Of a DNA stretch of 64,000 nucleotides, positions 12,501 through 24,418 are shown piece by piece. Within the stretch, counting starts at the first letter, position 1; every line of letters begins with the position of its first letter. The DNA is from Patiria pectinifera (taxonomy: Eukaryota > Echinodermata > Asteroidea > Valvatida > Asterinidae): the NCBI GenBank assembly GCA_029964075.1, contig CM057146.1:7273501-7337500 (forward strand), written 5' to 3'. Position numbers and translations under genes: made by a program. A model generated the notes under the pieces. It saw only the letters and a list, made by a program, of their open reading frames with translations. It searched no databases and was not told the origin of the DNA.

Positions 12501-15500
12501 CTTTGCACAATAGCCTGCACAATGGTTTCTCATAGAAGGGGGCCTCATGAGTGTATAGTGATCGCGTGCCCGAATTTGTGTATCTGTTTTGTATCTGATC
12601 CTCGGCTATTTATTTGCTTTTTCTTAGGTGATCCTAACTATAAAAAAAAAAAAATGATAAATTAATTTCCACCAGTGCGTTGCACTTGGAACATAGACCA
12701 TGTCACATATATCACTTTCAGGATTTATCAAAGTGACAAAATCTATGTGGGAAGGGAAAAGAGTAATTGTCTTGTGTTCTTCTGACAAGACCTTGTTGCC
12801 GTTTGCCAATGAACAGGCGCCCGGGCAGTGTTTAGGATAAGATCTATTTGAAGAAAAGATAATGATACCAGAGGAAAGCAATCTTACTCAAAAGCTGTGT
12901 TTGTACAATCATCATGAGGATACCCACATTTAATAAAAAATTTAAAAAAAGGTCGTGTAATCACATTCAGTGACAAGTTGATGTGTTTCATGTTTCAATG
13001 GTTACAGGCATGGACCACATCATCACCATGGATTTGCATCATAAAGAAATCCAGGGTTTCTTTGATGTTCCAGTGGACAACCTCCGAGCCTCACCCTTCC
13101 TCTTACAGTATATCCAAGAACATGTGAGTTACCCAAAATTAAGAGAAACTGTACATTTTAAAAACTCTATCCCACGTTGGACTGTGTTCAGTGCATGGAA
13201 TAAGAGAAGGCTTACTGTCGATTAAAAAAACCCACCTTTTTGTAAAGCTTAAACCCTGAGCAATCAACGACAGCAGAATTTACTTGTAAATTGTGAGGTA
13301 ATGGAAGCTAGTCCCAGTGAATGATGCCACTTATGTTGGACCCTGATGTGGCAGGTAGTCACAGACTTTTAGGCTATCTGGCCTTAGGATAGTTGATCTG
13401 TTGGATCGTGAGTGATGGGTTTGTGGGTTCACCATGGATTATAGTGGAGCTCTGTGGTCCAATGGTTACGGTGTTTGATTCATGGCAGGGAACACGGTGC
13501 TTGTGTTTTTGGGCAAAGTACTTTACTGCGATTGCCTCTCTCTACCCAGGAGTATAAATGGGTACCAGTGGAGGTAGAGACCAGAATGCGCTTATCTCAA
13601 GCTGCTGCAAAACTGGTCTCATGGCCTAATCAACAGGAGCATAATTGTGAAGCGCGTTGAGACCTTTGGTATAAAGTGCCATTATAAGCACCACATTACA
13701 TCGATAACATATCTCTTCCATGACGAAATGTGGTTCTAAAAAGAACTGGAAGTGGAAATTGTTGGTGAGGGTTAGGGATCTGAAGGGTTAGGGTTAATTC
13801 AAAAATTCAATAATAATCAGAACTTTCGTTTGTTAAAACCCTCTTCAGATACCAGACTGGCGGAATGCTGTCATCGTCGCCAGGAACCCCAGCTCAGCAC
13901 AGAGAGCCACATCCTTTGCTGAACGGCTACGGCTCGGGCTAGCCGTCATCCACGGAGAGCAGAAAGTCCCAGAGCAAGACAAGATTGACGGAAGACACTC
14001 CCCGCCCACTGTCAGAACTTTCTCCGGTCACAGCCTGGACATGCTACCTTGTAAGTTATTTCAACTTAATTTTGGGGTATTTGAAGCCTGCAGAGGAAGG
14101 GCTTCTAGTCAACACATATAACAACACCCAATGCACTAAATTGCATGTTATGATCAGTATAACAGCAAGCCACTTCCATCAACAGGTAGCAAGGAATGAT
14201 TTAACAAGGGATAACTAAACAAAACAAAAATGAGAACAAGTCCGGTACTGTAAGCCTTAGTTTATTTTTACGTATCTCAAATTTGTAAGTTTAACTCCAC
14301 TTTGTTGACATATTTTCAATGTTGCATGTTTTTGTTTGTTTGCAGTATTCACACCCAAAGAGAAGCCCCCTATTGATGTTGTTGGGGACGTAGGAGGTCG
14401 CATTGCCATCATTGTGGTAAGGTTTCCAAAGTAAATCGTGAAACAACCTGTTCCTCTTGAGGTCAAAAGGAGAAAAATGATTACTTAAATTGGTGATTTG
14501 AAAACAGTGCGATTTAATTATTTATTATTTATTAAACTATTTGGTGATGTGGAGAAAGCTACTGCATTGAACATTCTGTAAAATGATTCTTTCAGCCTGC
14601 TATTATGTATATTCAAGCATTCTGTTCATATTGATACTTCAGTATGAAAATCATTTACCCTATTCCCTAGGCCTTTTGGCCAGGAACCATCCTCAATCCT
14701 GCAAAATCCTCCAATTGCCACCATGTAAAAATTGGATTCAGCCTCAATCCTCCAAAATCATCCGTTATTTCTTGAATTTGTTCAGTGGAGGGGTGACCAC
14801 TGCCTCAATCCTTCAAAATCCTCCAACAATCACTGTTAATAGGTCGAGGCAGTGCCGATGACAATCAGGAGCAGTGCGGATGATATCGAGCATAATGCAT
14901 GACTATATATCGAGCATTTCGCATGACTGAACATGAACAATGCTGGGTACAGCCTATGAACTCGACACAATGCATCCTCCAAAATGAGCCAACTCTTTTG
15001 GCCATTCAGCCTCAATCCTCGAAAATCCTTCGAAAACCACCCAGAGGATTTTTGAGGATTGAGGCGGGTTAGGAATCCGAGTTGTAAAAAAGCCATCACA
15101 ATTCATTTCCCGTTTCCCCTTATTTTTTCTTTCAAGGATGACATGATTGACGAAGCTGAATCCTTCGTAGCAGCCGCTGATGTCCTTAAAGAGAGAGGTG
15201 CCTACAAGATCTATGTCATGGCCACCCACGGCCTGCTGTCTGCTGACGCCCCTAAGAAGATAGAAGAATCATGCATTGATGAGGTTAGTCAGTGTTTAAA
15301 CATCTTTCTAATTTGCCTGTGTCAGTTTTCTGGGTTTTGCATACAGATTGATAAAACTGAACCGAAGTTGGTGCATTTTAGGTTGTTCCATCTCTATACT
15401 TGCTGGACCATTATGGGTACAAATGAAGGTTGTATTGTACATGTACTGTTGCAAGCGTTGAAAAGCGAGTATTTTAGATGCATTGGTGTACAGAGAGCAG

Positions 15501-18500
15501 CATATAGTTTTTGTCTTTGAGAGACAGAGAGCTTAAATTTATAGATTCATTGTTGTTTAAGGCCGGTTCTTTTGCTACCACACATAGGAAAAAACTCCAA
15601 AGGTTTCGAACAAACTTGTTGTCGTTGTTGCTACTGAGTTATTAACAAACACCATCGAAAATGAAAGTGTACTGATGGTTGCACATACAAATTTGAGCCA
15701 AATGTTTGCAATCAAAAGAATAGGCTGCTGTTTGGCTTTTTAATGACACTTGATCTTGCTTTTACATTTTTTGTTGACATACATGTACATTAAAGGTCAA
15801 CTTCGTTAACCAGTTCACGCTGGGATTATTTTAAGAACGGAACGAGGCGCGGGATAAATTTTCACTTGACCTCAAGCCAGGAGGTAGATACCATCACCCT
15901 CGGGCAGCACACTCATATTTCCTGCCTCGCTCGCTGCGAGCGAGTCACTGACAGATATTTCCAGCCTCGCTCCCTGGGTGTTTGTCTGTCATCCGTTCCG
16001 AATACCGCAAACTTTTGCATGTATACACGGCCTCCAGCGTGTACTGGTTAAAGAGCATAACTGCCTGATTTATCATTGCTATCGCCTTTAACATTCAAGC
16101 ATGTGCTGTTGCAATGCCAAATGCTTTAACATTAGTGCTTGGGCAGACAGCTTTTTTTTTTAAAGTTATGCGCTACATTGTGTTTGTACATGCTAGCTAG
16201 TGCAAAGCAGAATCCACTTAGTAGTTTTCAATAGCAGTAGATCTAGAAGGTTTTAAGTAAGGAGATTAAATGGCATGGATAGATGTCTGTTAGAATTTAA
16301 TGGGTCCAGAGTCAGAAAAAAACAAAACCCAAATGTCGGGACCATTTTTTTCAGTGAAGTTCTGCATGTAGCACTTTCAAAATCTAGGATATGACAGCCC
16401 AATTCATAAGCTTTCTTATAGTACAAGAATCATTCAAATCACTCTTCCACTTTTCAAGTTACTGAATTTTAAACACAACCACCGTTTTACAGTTCTGTCA
16501 ATGGATCACAAAAAAAGGTTAGTGTTCTTTCAGCAAAACGAAAACCATTTACAAAGGGATGAATATAAATTGTTTTCATTTTGCTGAAAGAACGCAAACC
16601 CCTTTTTGTGATCCGTGGACAGAACTTTAAAAAGGTGTCTGTGTTTAAAATCCAGTAACTTTAAAAGTACATGAGTGATTTGAATGATTTGTGTACTAAA
16701 AGAAAGCTTATGAATTAGGCTTTCATATCCTAGATTTTGAAAGTGCTACATGCAAAACTTCACTAAAAAAATGGTCTCGACATTTGGGTTTCGTCTTTTT
16801 TTTTACTCACCCTGTAGAGCAGTCAGGAGAATCTGATAGATTTCAGTTGTTAAATCGCAGTCTTTGGCTTAAACCAAACTTTTCCCTTAAAAGAATGTTG
16901 TCTAATCTCTCAACATCTTTACACTGATCAGTACAATAATGCGCCTGCTTTGGGAGGATTTTTTTGCAAGAAATTTGGAAAGATTTTTTAGCCTGTAGCC
17001 TAACCTTTTTGCCCTCTCCCCACCCAGGTTGTTGTCACTAACACAGTGCAGCACGAGCTGCAGAAATTACAGACCCAAAAAATCCGGACTGTCGATATCA
17101 GTCCGGCGCTCAGCGAAGCCGTACGCCGGATCTTCCACGGGGAGTCCATGTCCTATCTATTCCGCAATATATCCAAGGAGGACTAACACTGCCTGTTGAT
17201 CCCCCCGGCTAGTACGGCTAGGTATTACCCTTCACCTGTGTGATGCGTGATCCGTCTTATAGATGACATCAATATTAATCTCTAACTTCATTATTACAAG
17301 TGATACCACCACCCTGCTGGTGTGTGTATCATCTCACACTAAAATGGTCCAAACATGGGGAGTTTTGAGAAAAAAATATTTTTTAACCATACTTGCTCAT
17401 GTCCGAGTTTTCCCTTGACCCACCTACATGTACCATACACATCCACATCTGGAAAACTTCACCCTTCTTTTTCACCCTTTTTTTTGGTTCCTGCAGATTT
17501 CATTCAGAAATGACATTATTAAGATAGTTTCAAAGCTTGAATGCCGATAGTCAATATATCTCTGTTGATATTTTGTGGGAATTTGCGTTTCAAATTTTAA
17601 AAAAAGCTGAAGAAGACTTCATTCATCAAAAACACTTTGTCATAACTAACAGTTGATTGGTTCCCGTAGTGTACTAACACAAGGTGTATGGACTAATTTC
17701 ACTGCTTTTCTATTCTTGTAAGTTCATTGTAATGTACGCTTGCCATGGTTTTGCTGTGAATTCGTCACCAACACAAGAGGGAAATATTTCTGCATTGAAA
17801 CATTTTCCAAGGGAATAAGAGTCTATATCAAACAGAAGTGCAATGTACTTACTGAGTCTTTACTATTATGCTCAATACTTTTCTCTATGTAACTTTCTTG
17901 ACTCCATGCACAAACCTGAAACACTGCCATGTGTGTACCTTAGCAACAAGGGCAATGAGAACACCGACATTTGGCTGGTCCCACTTCCTTTTTGATCCAT
18001 TTATGCGAGAAATCAATGCAGTCATATAAGGGAGAGCAAGGTTTTGCCTTAAAAAAAAACAAAGCCAGTTTTTTGTTTCCAATCTCTCCATTCAACATGT
18101 ATTCTAAACTTCAGAAAGAATGTTGGGAACTAGCTCATACCTCAGTGGTTAATATACAAATATTGAGTGGCTCAGCGTGGAATGGGAGGAATATTATCGC
18201 AAGGTAAAATCTGGACTTTTCTATTTCACGAGGCGAAGCCGAGTGAACTGGAAAAGTCCAGATTTTACCGAGCGATAATATTCCTCCCATTTCACAATTT
18301 AAAGCCACTCAATATTTGTTTTATATAACTGACATATAGATCCTTGTCATTTGATATATTTGAACTTTTTTCAATTCAAAACTGGAGGAAAATGTATTTC
18401 TCTCTTCCAAACCACTCCTTCACGAAAATGTTTGAACCCAACGCAACGCTGTAGCGCTGGCTCTTTGGAACAATACGCGCTACACGCAATGCTGAACGCG

Positions 18501-20091
18501 CACACCAGCATGCATTTGCACGCAAATACCGCGTTATGATCCTAACTGTTGAATAGTATTTCCCATTCCCCATGGGCGGATAGTACTTTTTGAGCCGCGG
18601 CATGAATGGGAGCAATAACGAATGCCACGTGATGTGAGTTCCACCAATCAAATGACAAGGATCTGTATGTCGGTTATATAATATGTGCTATTATCATCAG
18701 CTGAGATTATTACCTACTGAGCAAATATGCATCAGTTGTTTTCATATTTTGTCAATACTGATGAGGGTATTTGTGCATGGCGTTTATAGAACAGTCCTGA
18801 ATCCTCCAATTTTAATGTGATTTTGCACACCCCCTAGGGAGTTAGGGTAGGGCTGTGCAAAATGGTATTAAAATTGGAGGATTCAGGACGGTTAGGACTA
18901 CACAAATCATGTTGAGAAATTTTGAATCCTTGCCCAGTTACAGGACACTTGCTATATAGAAATTAACTTTAATATCTAACCTTTTCTTTACATGTAGGTG
19001 GTGACATTGGAGAAATGAAATAATGGTGCCATTTTTAAACAGTCTGGTGATTCATGTAGACTTACAATATTGGGTTTTCTTTCCTATTGAACTCCAGCCC
19101 AACTGCCTTTGGCCCTCCATAATGCACTTCACAATGTCTTTTCGTAACATTCTACCGGTAGCCATGGTAGCACTTGTGAACGTCAATGCCAAAGGGAGTC
19201 AGGCTGGCTGTAGATGAATTCGGCGAATAAAATTAGAAGCCATCCCTGTAATGTGTGAATTGTTTTCGTCTAGCTGGAAGAACACTTACCTTTTTTTGTG
19301 ATCCATGGGCCGAACATTAAAACGGAGTTTGTGTTAAAAAAATTTGAAAAGTACATGAGTGATTTGAATGATTTTTGTACTAAAAGAAATCTTACTTGTT
19401 GGGCTTTCATATCCTAGATTTTAAAAGTGCTACATGCAAAACTTCTTTCAGGAATTGGTCCTTCAATTTGGGTTGCGCTTTCTTTTACGCACCCTGTACA
19501 ATGAACCCTATTACTCCCTACTGAGTTTTACCATGGAGCTATGTGTTTATAGCTCCATTGTTTTACTAAGAACAGTACCAAGTCTGCCAAAACCCATCAC
19601 TGACTCTGCTGCACATAATGCTTCAGGACCAAATCCGTTGCAATGCACCACTAATCAACCACTGCTATAGGTCGATTTTGATGTACTTGGTACTCACGGC
19701 TTGTCTGCCAAAATCACCCCAAATTGGGGGGGGGGGGGGGATTTTGATGAAGTTGGGACAGTTAGGGTTAAATCAACATGTTTTGATCCAGAAAATGGAT
19801 TACATTGTCCTCTATATTGGTTCAATTGAGAGTGTCAACAATTCAATTTGCACTGTGTCATCATTTCACAAAATGTCACACAGATTAATAGTGTTCTATT
19901 CTGCACCTCTACACTTGTAAACCCATGCACAGGTGGTTATCACCAACACGTTGCCCCACGACCTGCAGCGCTTCCAGTGCACCAAGGTGCGCTCAGTGGA
20001 CATCAGTCTGGTCATTGCCGAGTCCATACGTCGCATCCACTACGGCGAGTCCATGTCCTATCTCTTCAGGAATGTTCCCTACGAGGATTAG
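9527..20091 (+). CDS. PRPSAP: PRPP synthetase-associated protein (PRPSAP) with alternative last exons
   Basis: A catalytically inactive relative of ribose-phosphate pyrophosphokinase that binds and restrains PRPS in the cytosolic PRPP-synthetase complex. Common exons are 9527-9603, 10682-10734, 11460-11526, 12126-12298, 13008-13123, 13849-14050, 14346-14416 and 15137-15283. Each then joins in phase 0 to either 17028-17186 or 19933-20091; both routes give 354 residues (human PRPSAP1 is 356). Assignment to PRPSAP rather than PRPS rests on [28 protein letters not shown] and [14 protein letters not shown], which PRPS lacks. It retains [10 protein letters not shown] and the phosphate-loop-like region [17 protein letters not shown] 9527 is preferred, with ATG 9536 close behind. 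It shares a promoter with NTHL1. Confidence 0.95.
11695..12010. mobile_element. hAT-type MITE (316 bp) with 8-bp target duplication
   Basis: The ends CAAGGGCGGATCC and GGATCCGCCCTTG are perfect 13-base inverted repeats of a kind common in animal hAT elements. They are flanked by a perfect 8-bp direct repeat, CTTTTGGT, at 11687-11694 and 12011-12018; 8 bp is the hAT duplication length. There is no transposase, so it is non-autonomous. It lies in PRPSAP intron 3. Confidence 0.88.
13447..13700 (+). mobile_element. tRNA-derived SINE, copy B
   Basis: The head 'gtggtccaatggttacgg' resembles a tRNA A box. The core is 'gggcaaagtactttactg' and 'ctacccaggagtataaatgg', and the tail is 'gaagcgcgttgagacctttg' then 'ataaagtgccattataag'. 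It is the most complete of the four copies here and lies in PRPSAP intron 5. Confidence 0.8.
14665..15076 (+). mobile_element. CCTCAATCCTCC-rich element, copy 1
   Basis: A repeat of about 410 bases dotted with CCTCAATCCTCCAAAATC motifs, beginning 'ccctaggccttttggcca'. It aligns along its length with 31877-32280 at roughly three-quarters identity by eye. Related but rearranged sequence occurs at 47001-47332 and 48680-49060. It lies in PRPSAP intron 7. The class is unknown. Confidence 0.7.
16306..16816. mobile_element. Long foldback (palindromic) element
   Basis: Two arms of about 230 bases (16306-16537 and 16583-16816) are inverted copies around a spacer of about 45 bases. The right end reads ACTCACCCTGTA; with its TA flank this resembles mariner-type ends. 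A single arm recurs at 19272-19499. It lies in the intron before PRPSAP alternative exon a. Confidence 0.75.
17028..17186 (+). CDS. PRPSAP: PRPSAP alternative last exon a
   Basis: Follows acceptor CTCCCCACCCAG and reads [15 protein letters not shown], then [14 protein letters not shown] and TAA (52 residues). Human PRPSAP ends with the same pattern ([24 protein letters not shown]). It is exactly as long as exon b at 19933-20091 and in the same phase, so a transcript can use one or the other. No AATAAA was seen close downstream. Confidence 0.88.
   Translation, partial: VVVTNTVQHELQKLQTQKIRTVDISPALSEAVRRIFHGESMSYLFRNISKED
18155..18683. mobile_element. Composite foldback element, copy 1
   Basis: The first ~165 bases form a hairpin (CAAATATTGAGTGGCT... 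with AGCCACTCAATATTTG). The remaining ~365 bases have their own inverted ends (GACATATAGATCCTTGTCAT and ATGACAAGGATCTGTATGTC). The same two-part structure is at 36968-37486, so the combination moves or is copied as a unit. Confidence 0.75.
18794..18889. repeat. Hairpin with 37-base arms
   Basis: GTCCTGAATCCTCCAATTTT at 18794 pairs with AAAATTGGAGGATTCAGGAC ending at 18889, and pairing continues into TTTTGCACA/TGTGCAAAA. The arms carry the same GGAGGATT motif as the CCTCAATCCTCC-rich family. Confidence 0.75.
19272..19499 (+). mobile_element. Solo arm of the 16306-16816 foldback element
   Basis: It shares 'acatgagtgatttgaatga', 'ctttcatatcctagatttt' and 'gtgctacatgcaaaacttc' with the right arm of that element and ends ACGCACCCTGTA. 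It lies between the two PRPSAP alternative last exons. Confidence 0.75.
19933..20091 (+). CDS. PRPSAP: PRPSAP alternative last exon b
   Basis: Follows acceptor AAACCCATGCACAG and reads [15 protein letters not shown], then [14 protein letters not shown] and TAG (52 residues). It has no stop, frameshift or loss of the conserved SMSYLFRN block. It differs from exon a at about 19 of 52 residues, many conservatively, which argues that both copies are under selection. A candidate poly(A) signal AATAAA is at 20767-20772. Confidence 0.88.
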   Translation: MVITNTLPHDLQRFQCTKVRSVDISLVIAESIRRIHYGESMSYLFRNVPYED

Positions 20092-20273
20092 CCAAGAGTC
20101 TTGTCACAACTTTTCCTTTACATTTTTTCAGGGGCAAAGATGATGTTACGCCCCAACTATGACAGTAAATGGCAAAACATAATATGGAATCCCCAAAATA
20201 TGAAACTGGTTACTTGATCATCCATTTTCTTGGCAAAGTTTCTATAAATTCAACTTGTTTTATTCTGATTATA

Positions 20274-20598
20274 CCAACTTAAGTTGGGACTGTCCCAACT
20301 ATTAAAGTGTTCCAGTTGGGCCGGCCCAACTTTACTTGTCCTGGACTCAGCATTGTTTTAATGTCAAAATGCATCCAAAACATGTCCATTTGCCATTTCA
20401 TCCATGTTGCAAATGTAACTAAATACAAGTTAATCAAATGTAACTAAATACAAGTTCATTTATTTTGCAGCACGTGTGACCTACAATTATGTACAGCATG
20501 GTTCGTAATGCTCATCTCCTAGTTTGGCTGGCCGAACTGGAACACTTAAGTTTAGACAGTAGCAACTTAAGTTGGGACAGTAGCAACTTTAGTTGGTG
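20274..20598. mobile_element. Foldback repeat in the PRPSAP 3' UTR
   Basis: CCAACTTAAGTTGGGAC and AAGTGTTCCAGTTGGGCC on the left are matched in inverse by GGCCGAACTGGAACACTT and CAACTTAAGTTGGGAC on the right. Small palindromes such as AGTTGGGCCGGCCCAACT nest inside. If the isoform using exon b is made, this hairpin would lie in its mRNA. Confidence 0.65.
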
Positions 20599-23500
20599 CA
20601 GTACGTTAGACCAAAGAAAAGTTCATTTACAGAAAGTTGGCCAAGAAGAATGGATGATCAAGAAATTATTTTTTTTTTTTTTTTTTTTTTTTGATGTTTA
20701 TTTAAAGTCAACTCTTGGCAAAAGTGTCTTGTTTTACCCGAACGCTGTGTAAAGTGGGGTGCACAAAATAAAGGAAAGCAGAAACAAATATAGACTTGCA
20801 ACTGGCACATGTTTGAGGAAAGTCAGTCAACTTGATGTATGGGTTGAACCGCAGTGAAGTGTAAATACTAATCAATTGATGTCCTGTTGACAAAGATATG
20901 TGTCAAAGACAACCTGTTTTTTGTTGTTGAGGAAATGTGTTTGTTTTACTGTCCTATTTGCAAAGGTTCTTGTTTTGTTTATTGTGTTTATGTTTGTCGG
21001 ATAATTGTACAAAAAATTCAATACGTTTTGCACAAAGAGGTTAATGAGTTCTTTATGCAAGGTATTGTGAAACAATTGTGTGTCCACATTATGATTTCAT
21101 TTTTTTTTGGTTGGCATTATATTTCACTTATGTTTGCATTAAAGATTTCTGAGCATTTGTTTTTGCTTTAAAGAGTGTTTTTGATTTAAAAGAAAGTTGT
21201 GAAAATTAGACTTTCGCTCTAGCCAAAGACTATGCGGAAGGTACGGTATTTCGTGACACGCTTGCATTACTTCATGACAGCTTTTAAGCAAAATTCCACA
21301 CAAATAAATTCCCACGAGTATTAATTCCCACAAGTATTCATTTATCTACCAATTTATCCACCATGATGTTGCCAGAACGACGTGTATTTTTGTTTTTCTC
21401 TAAACCTTTCAACATACATGTGCATGTTTATGGCGTCAATCGAGGACACACACGTGCAACATCATCGATGAATTGAGGACAGGAACCAAATCGAGGACGA
21501 CCTCGATTAGAAAACATGTACAAAACCAATGAGAGCTGTTGCAAAAAAGTATAAACAAAGGAAAAGGGAAGAGGAACAATAGAAAATCCTCGATTTACAC
21601 CATAAACAAACCTGTGTGTACATGTTCATGTATGTACAGTCGACTCTTGTATCTTGTAAATACAAACTTGGCCGGACCTAGTCAAAATGTTTGTTGCATC
21701 AGAATTTTGTATTAGGAGCATCGGTGCATATGAATGCACAGTCGGGACCAAGGCAGTATGCTCACTATGACCAGAATTTGTGTTAAAGATATAGTCTATC
21801 ATTTGTAATTTGTGCATTTTGTTTGTTTGAAGCAACAAAAGTGTTCAAAATCTAATGAAAGATACTGAACAATTAACCTGATGAAGTTTCAGCTCAGCTT
21901 CAGCTGTATATTCCGAGAAAAACAGCATTCTAGGATCTCAATTTCAAATCAAAAGTTGCTGAATCATGTTTTGAATTGGGCCTGAATTCAGCGTCCGAGA
22001 CACGTTCTCACTGAGCCAATTGCAGCTATAGGCGATGTCGCGCACTGATCCGACAAATTATAGCAACCGCGTGCAAGTGTGTGTCATGCCAATGCTTGCG
22101 CGCGCTTTGCTGAATAACAAAACGAACTACTAATTTAAATTTCCCTACGGTGCATCTTAAGACGCACCGTTGGAAAGGCCTTCTTTCGTTGATTACTTCT
22201 AAATGACAGCTTACCAGAAAGAATTATTTCACAGGGAGTTTAGTCCACTTACTATCTTTCAACCCAGTATGTTTTTCAGCAATAATTACGCCAGTTACTT
22301 TTCGGATTGCTGCACATGATGGACTATAGCTTTAACAGTTTGTAAAGAGAGTCGACTGTAGTTTCATTTTAAAGACGGTGGCATCTATAGTGTATACATT
22401 ACCAGTTCCGTCTGCATCTTGTTCATGCATGTACGCAGAGTGAAAACACAGAGCACACGGTCTTAGTGTGCGAGTTTTCCTGATTTGTTGTAGAACATTT
22501 TCAGTAAAGGGAGACTTTATGTGTAAACACTTGATGAAAACCAAATTAGTGTGCTTGATAGTTTAAAAATCATCTGAAATTGAGTTACTATAATATAATT
22601 AGTTTTTTATTTTTGAATTTTCGTTGTAAATTTGTTGTGTCACAAGCAGTAATGCAGCACTGCATGCCTCAGTATCTTCACAAGATTTCCTCACCCAGAA
22701 ATCGAACCCACAACCTCCCATTCATAAGTGCAGATGTCTGACTCAATTTTTGAGTCAATCCCCCCCCTCCCTTTCTGAGAGCTCGTAAGTTTATTTCTCA
22801 CAATCTTTAAGAAAGTACTGCACATTTAATGTTTGTTAAATGAGCATAGTGAAGAATGAAAATGTGTAGATGTACATGTATTAACATTTACATCCACCAG
22901 ACACAAAATGTTGTAAAATGACACTGCACAAGTTTTGCAGTAATTGTCAAAAAAAAATGACTTTGAGCGAGTGAAATATGTAATGTTGCTTCTGGACATC
23001 GGGGAGTAGTTCTGTTATCTGCAACAGCAAGACAAACATAAGATGTTCATAAATACTAAATTCTTGAACCTAAATTGTTTGAAGGAAAGGTCCTGTAATT
23101 AAGAGCCTTTTTTTGGGGGGGGGGCGGTCGGACACCCCTTTTTAAAAAAATGTTCTCCCTTTCAGTCATTATAGACGTGTCTTTGTTTGGCATGTACATT
23201 GTGGTTTGGTAATACATGTAGTTTGAGTACAAATACATTGTAAATTTACGAATAGTAACAACACTTTGTATTTATTCAGGAAATAAATGGAGTCTCACTG
23301 GAACCATGTTTCTGGTTGATTTTGCTGGAGTTGTGTTTCAAGAAAACTGATCCTACACATTGTTTCAACTAGGCTTGGAGGTGTATAACTTTTTTTTTGC
23401 AGTACGACTCTATGCTGAGATTACATTTCAGATGACAATCTGTAGCTGATGACCTCAAATTATTTGACCGTTTCCTCTAACCCCCTCCCCCCTCTCTCTC

Positions 23501-23734
23501 TCCCCAGCCAAATTGTCAGGACTCTAGATAAATTAAGTTCTGCTCAGATTCACAAAGAGAAGAAAACAACCACAACTGCTTTTCATTTGAAACGAATACC
23601 CCAAAACACTTTATTCACAATTCTGAACAACTCAAAAGCGATCAACAGAAGAGAAGCAACATTAGGTGTCTTGCTCTCTCTTACCGGTAATTTTTTTTTT
23701 TTACAAGCGTACGCCAGTTCCGAGCTTCAGAATA

Positions 23735-23900
23735 CACGTACAGTCAAACACCTTTATAACAAGGTCCTTGGGACTTTACAAATTACCTTGTTATAACAGG
23801 CACCTTGTATTAACAGTAATGGAAAACAAAGGAAAACTAAGACTTGGGACCTAACATTTTGCTTGTCATAAGCAGGATGTTGTATTAACAGTGCGCTTAA
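23735..23900. repeat. Pogo/Tigger-like terminal sequence
   Basis: ACAGTCAAACACCTTTATAA followed by repeated 'cttgttataacaggc' and 'ttgtattaacagt' steps resembles terminal regions of pogo/Tigger-like elements. It sits about 520 bases beyond the stop codon of the pogo-type gene. No matching inverted end was found upstream of that gene. Confidence 0.4.
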
Positions 23901-24418
23901 AACTTTGTCAAAATGTGAAGACGGGATTTCTGCTATTTTTGTAAGTTTTCCTGGTAAGTTTGAACGGAGAGCACATTTAAATTTGTATTATTAATTTAAT
24001 ATTACTGAAACAAAACTTTTCTACAGTACTACAGTGTATTCATCTGAACAAACTTAATTTTAACCGTTTAACCCATTGGTACACAGATTATTTGAATAAG
24101 TGGCACAGAGGATTTTTTGGGGGCAGTCACTAGTGATTGTCCTGTGCATCAAATGGTTAACATTACTGATTTTTGCCTATGTTGATACAAGTACACTGTA
24201 CATGTATGCAAAAAGTAGTACTTTTTTAAACTACGTATGTACATTTGAACGTATTATAACTCAATATCAAACAGGGGGCCAAGAAATGCTATGAAATGGA
24301 TGGGATTCAAAAGGATCCAAAGAACAGTTGGTATTACAGTCACTATCAAAGCACTTTCCTTAATCAGATGCTTAAGACACATCACTTGCCGAATTGCCTT
24401 TTAGCTACTTGTTGTAAT

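Larger units (their letters stand above)
20092..24418. other. PRPSAP 3' UTR and repeat-rich intergenic sequence
   Basis: No gene was recognised. It holds the hairpin at 20274-20598, a poly-T run near 20669-20691, AATAAA at 20767-20772, a tRNA-SINE-like fragment near 22637-22760 (minus-strand B box GTTGTGGGTTCGATTTC), and pogo/Tigger-like end sequence near 23735-23900. TTTATT at 23610-23615 could be a poly(A) signal for the minus-strand gene above it. Confidence 0.6.

Noticed and set aside
13454..13660. 68-codon frame in PRPSAP intron 5
   Set aside because: It is entirely within SINE copy B.
14583..15520. Several open frames across PRPSAP introns 7 and 8
   Set aside because: Those before 15137 are inside the CCTCAATCCTCC repeat; the 15059-15520 frame only contains exon 8 with intron flanks.
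9527..20091. Active ribose-phosphate pyrophosphokinase (PRPS)
   Set aside because: The sequence carries PRPSAP-specific segments ([24 protein letters not shown]) and lacks the PRPS forms.
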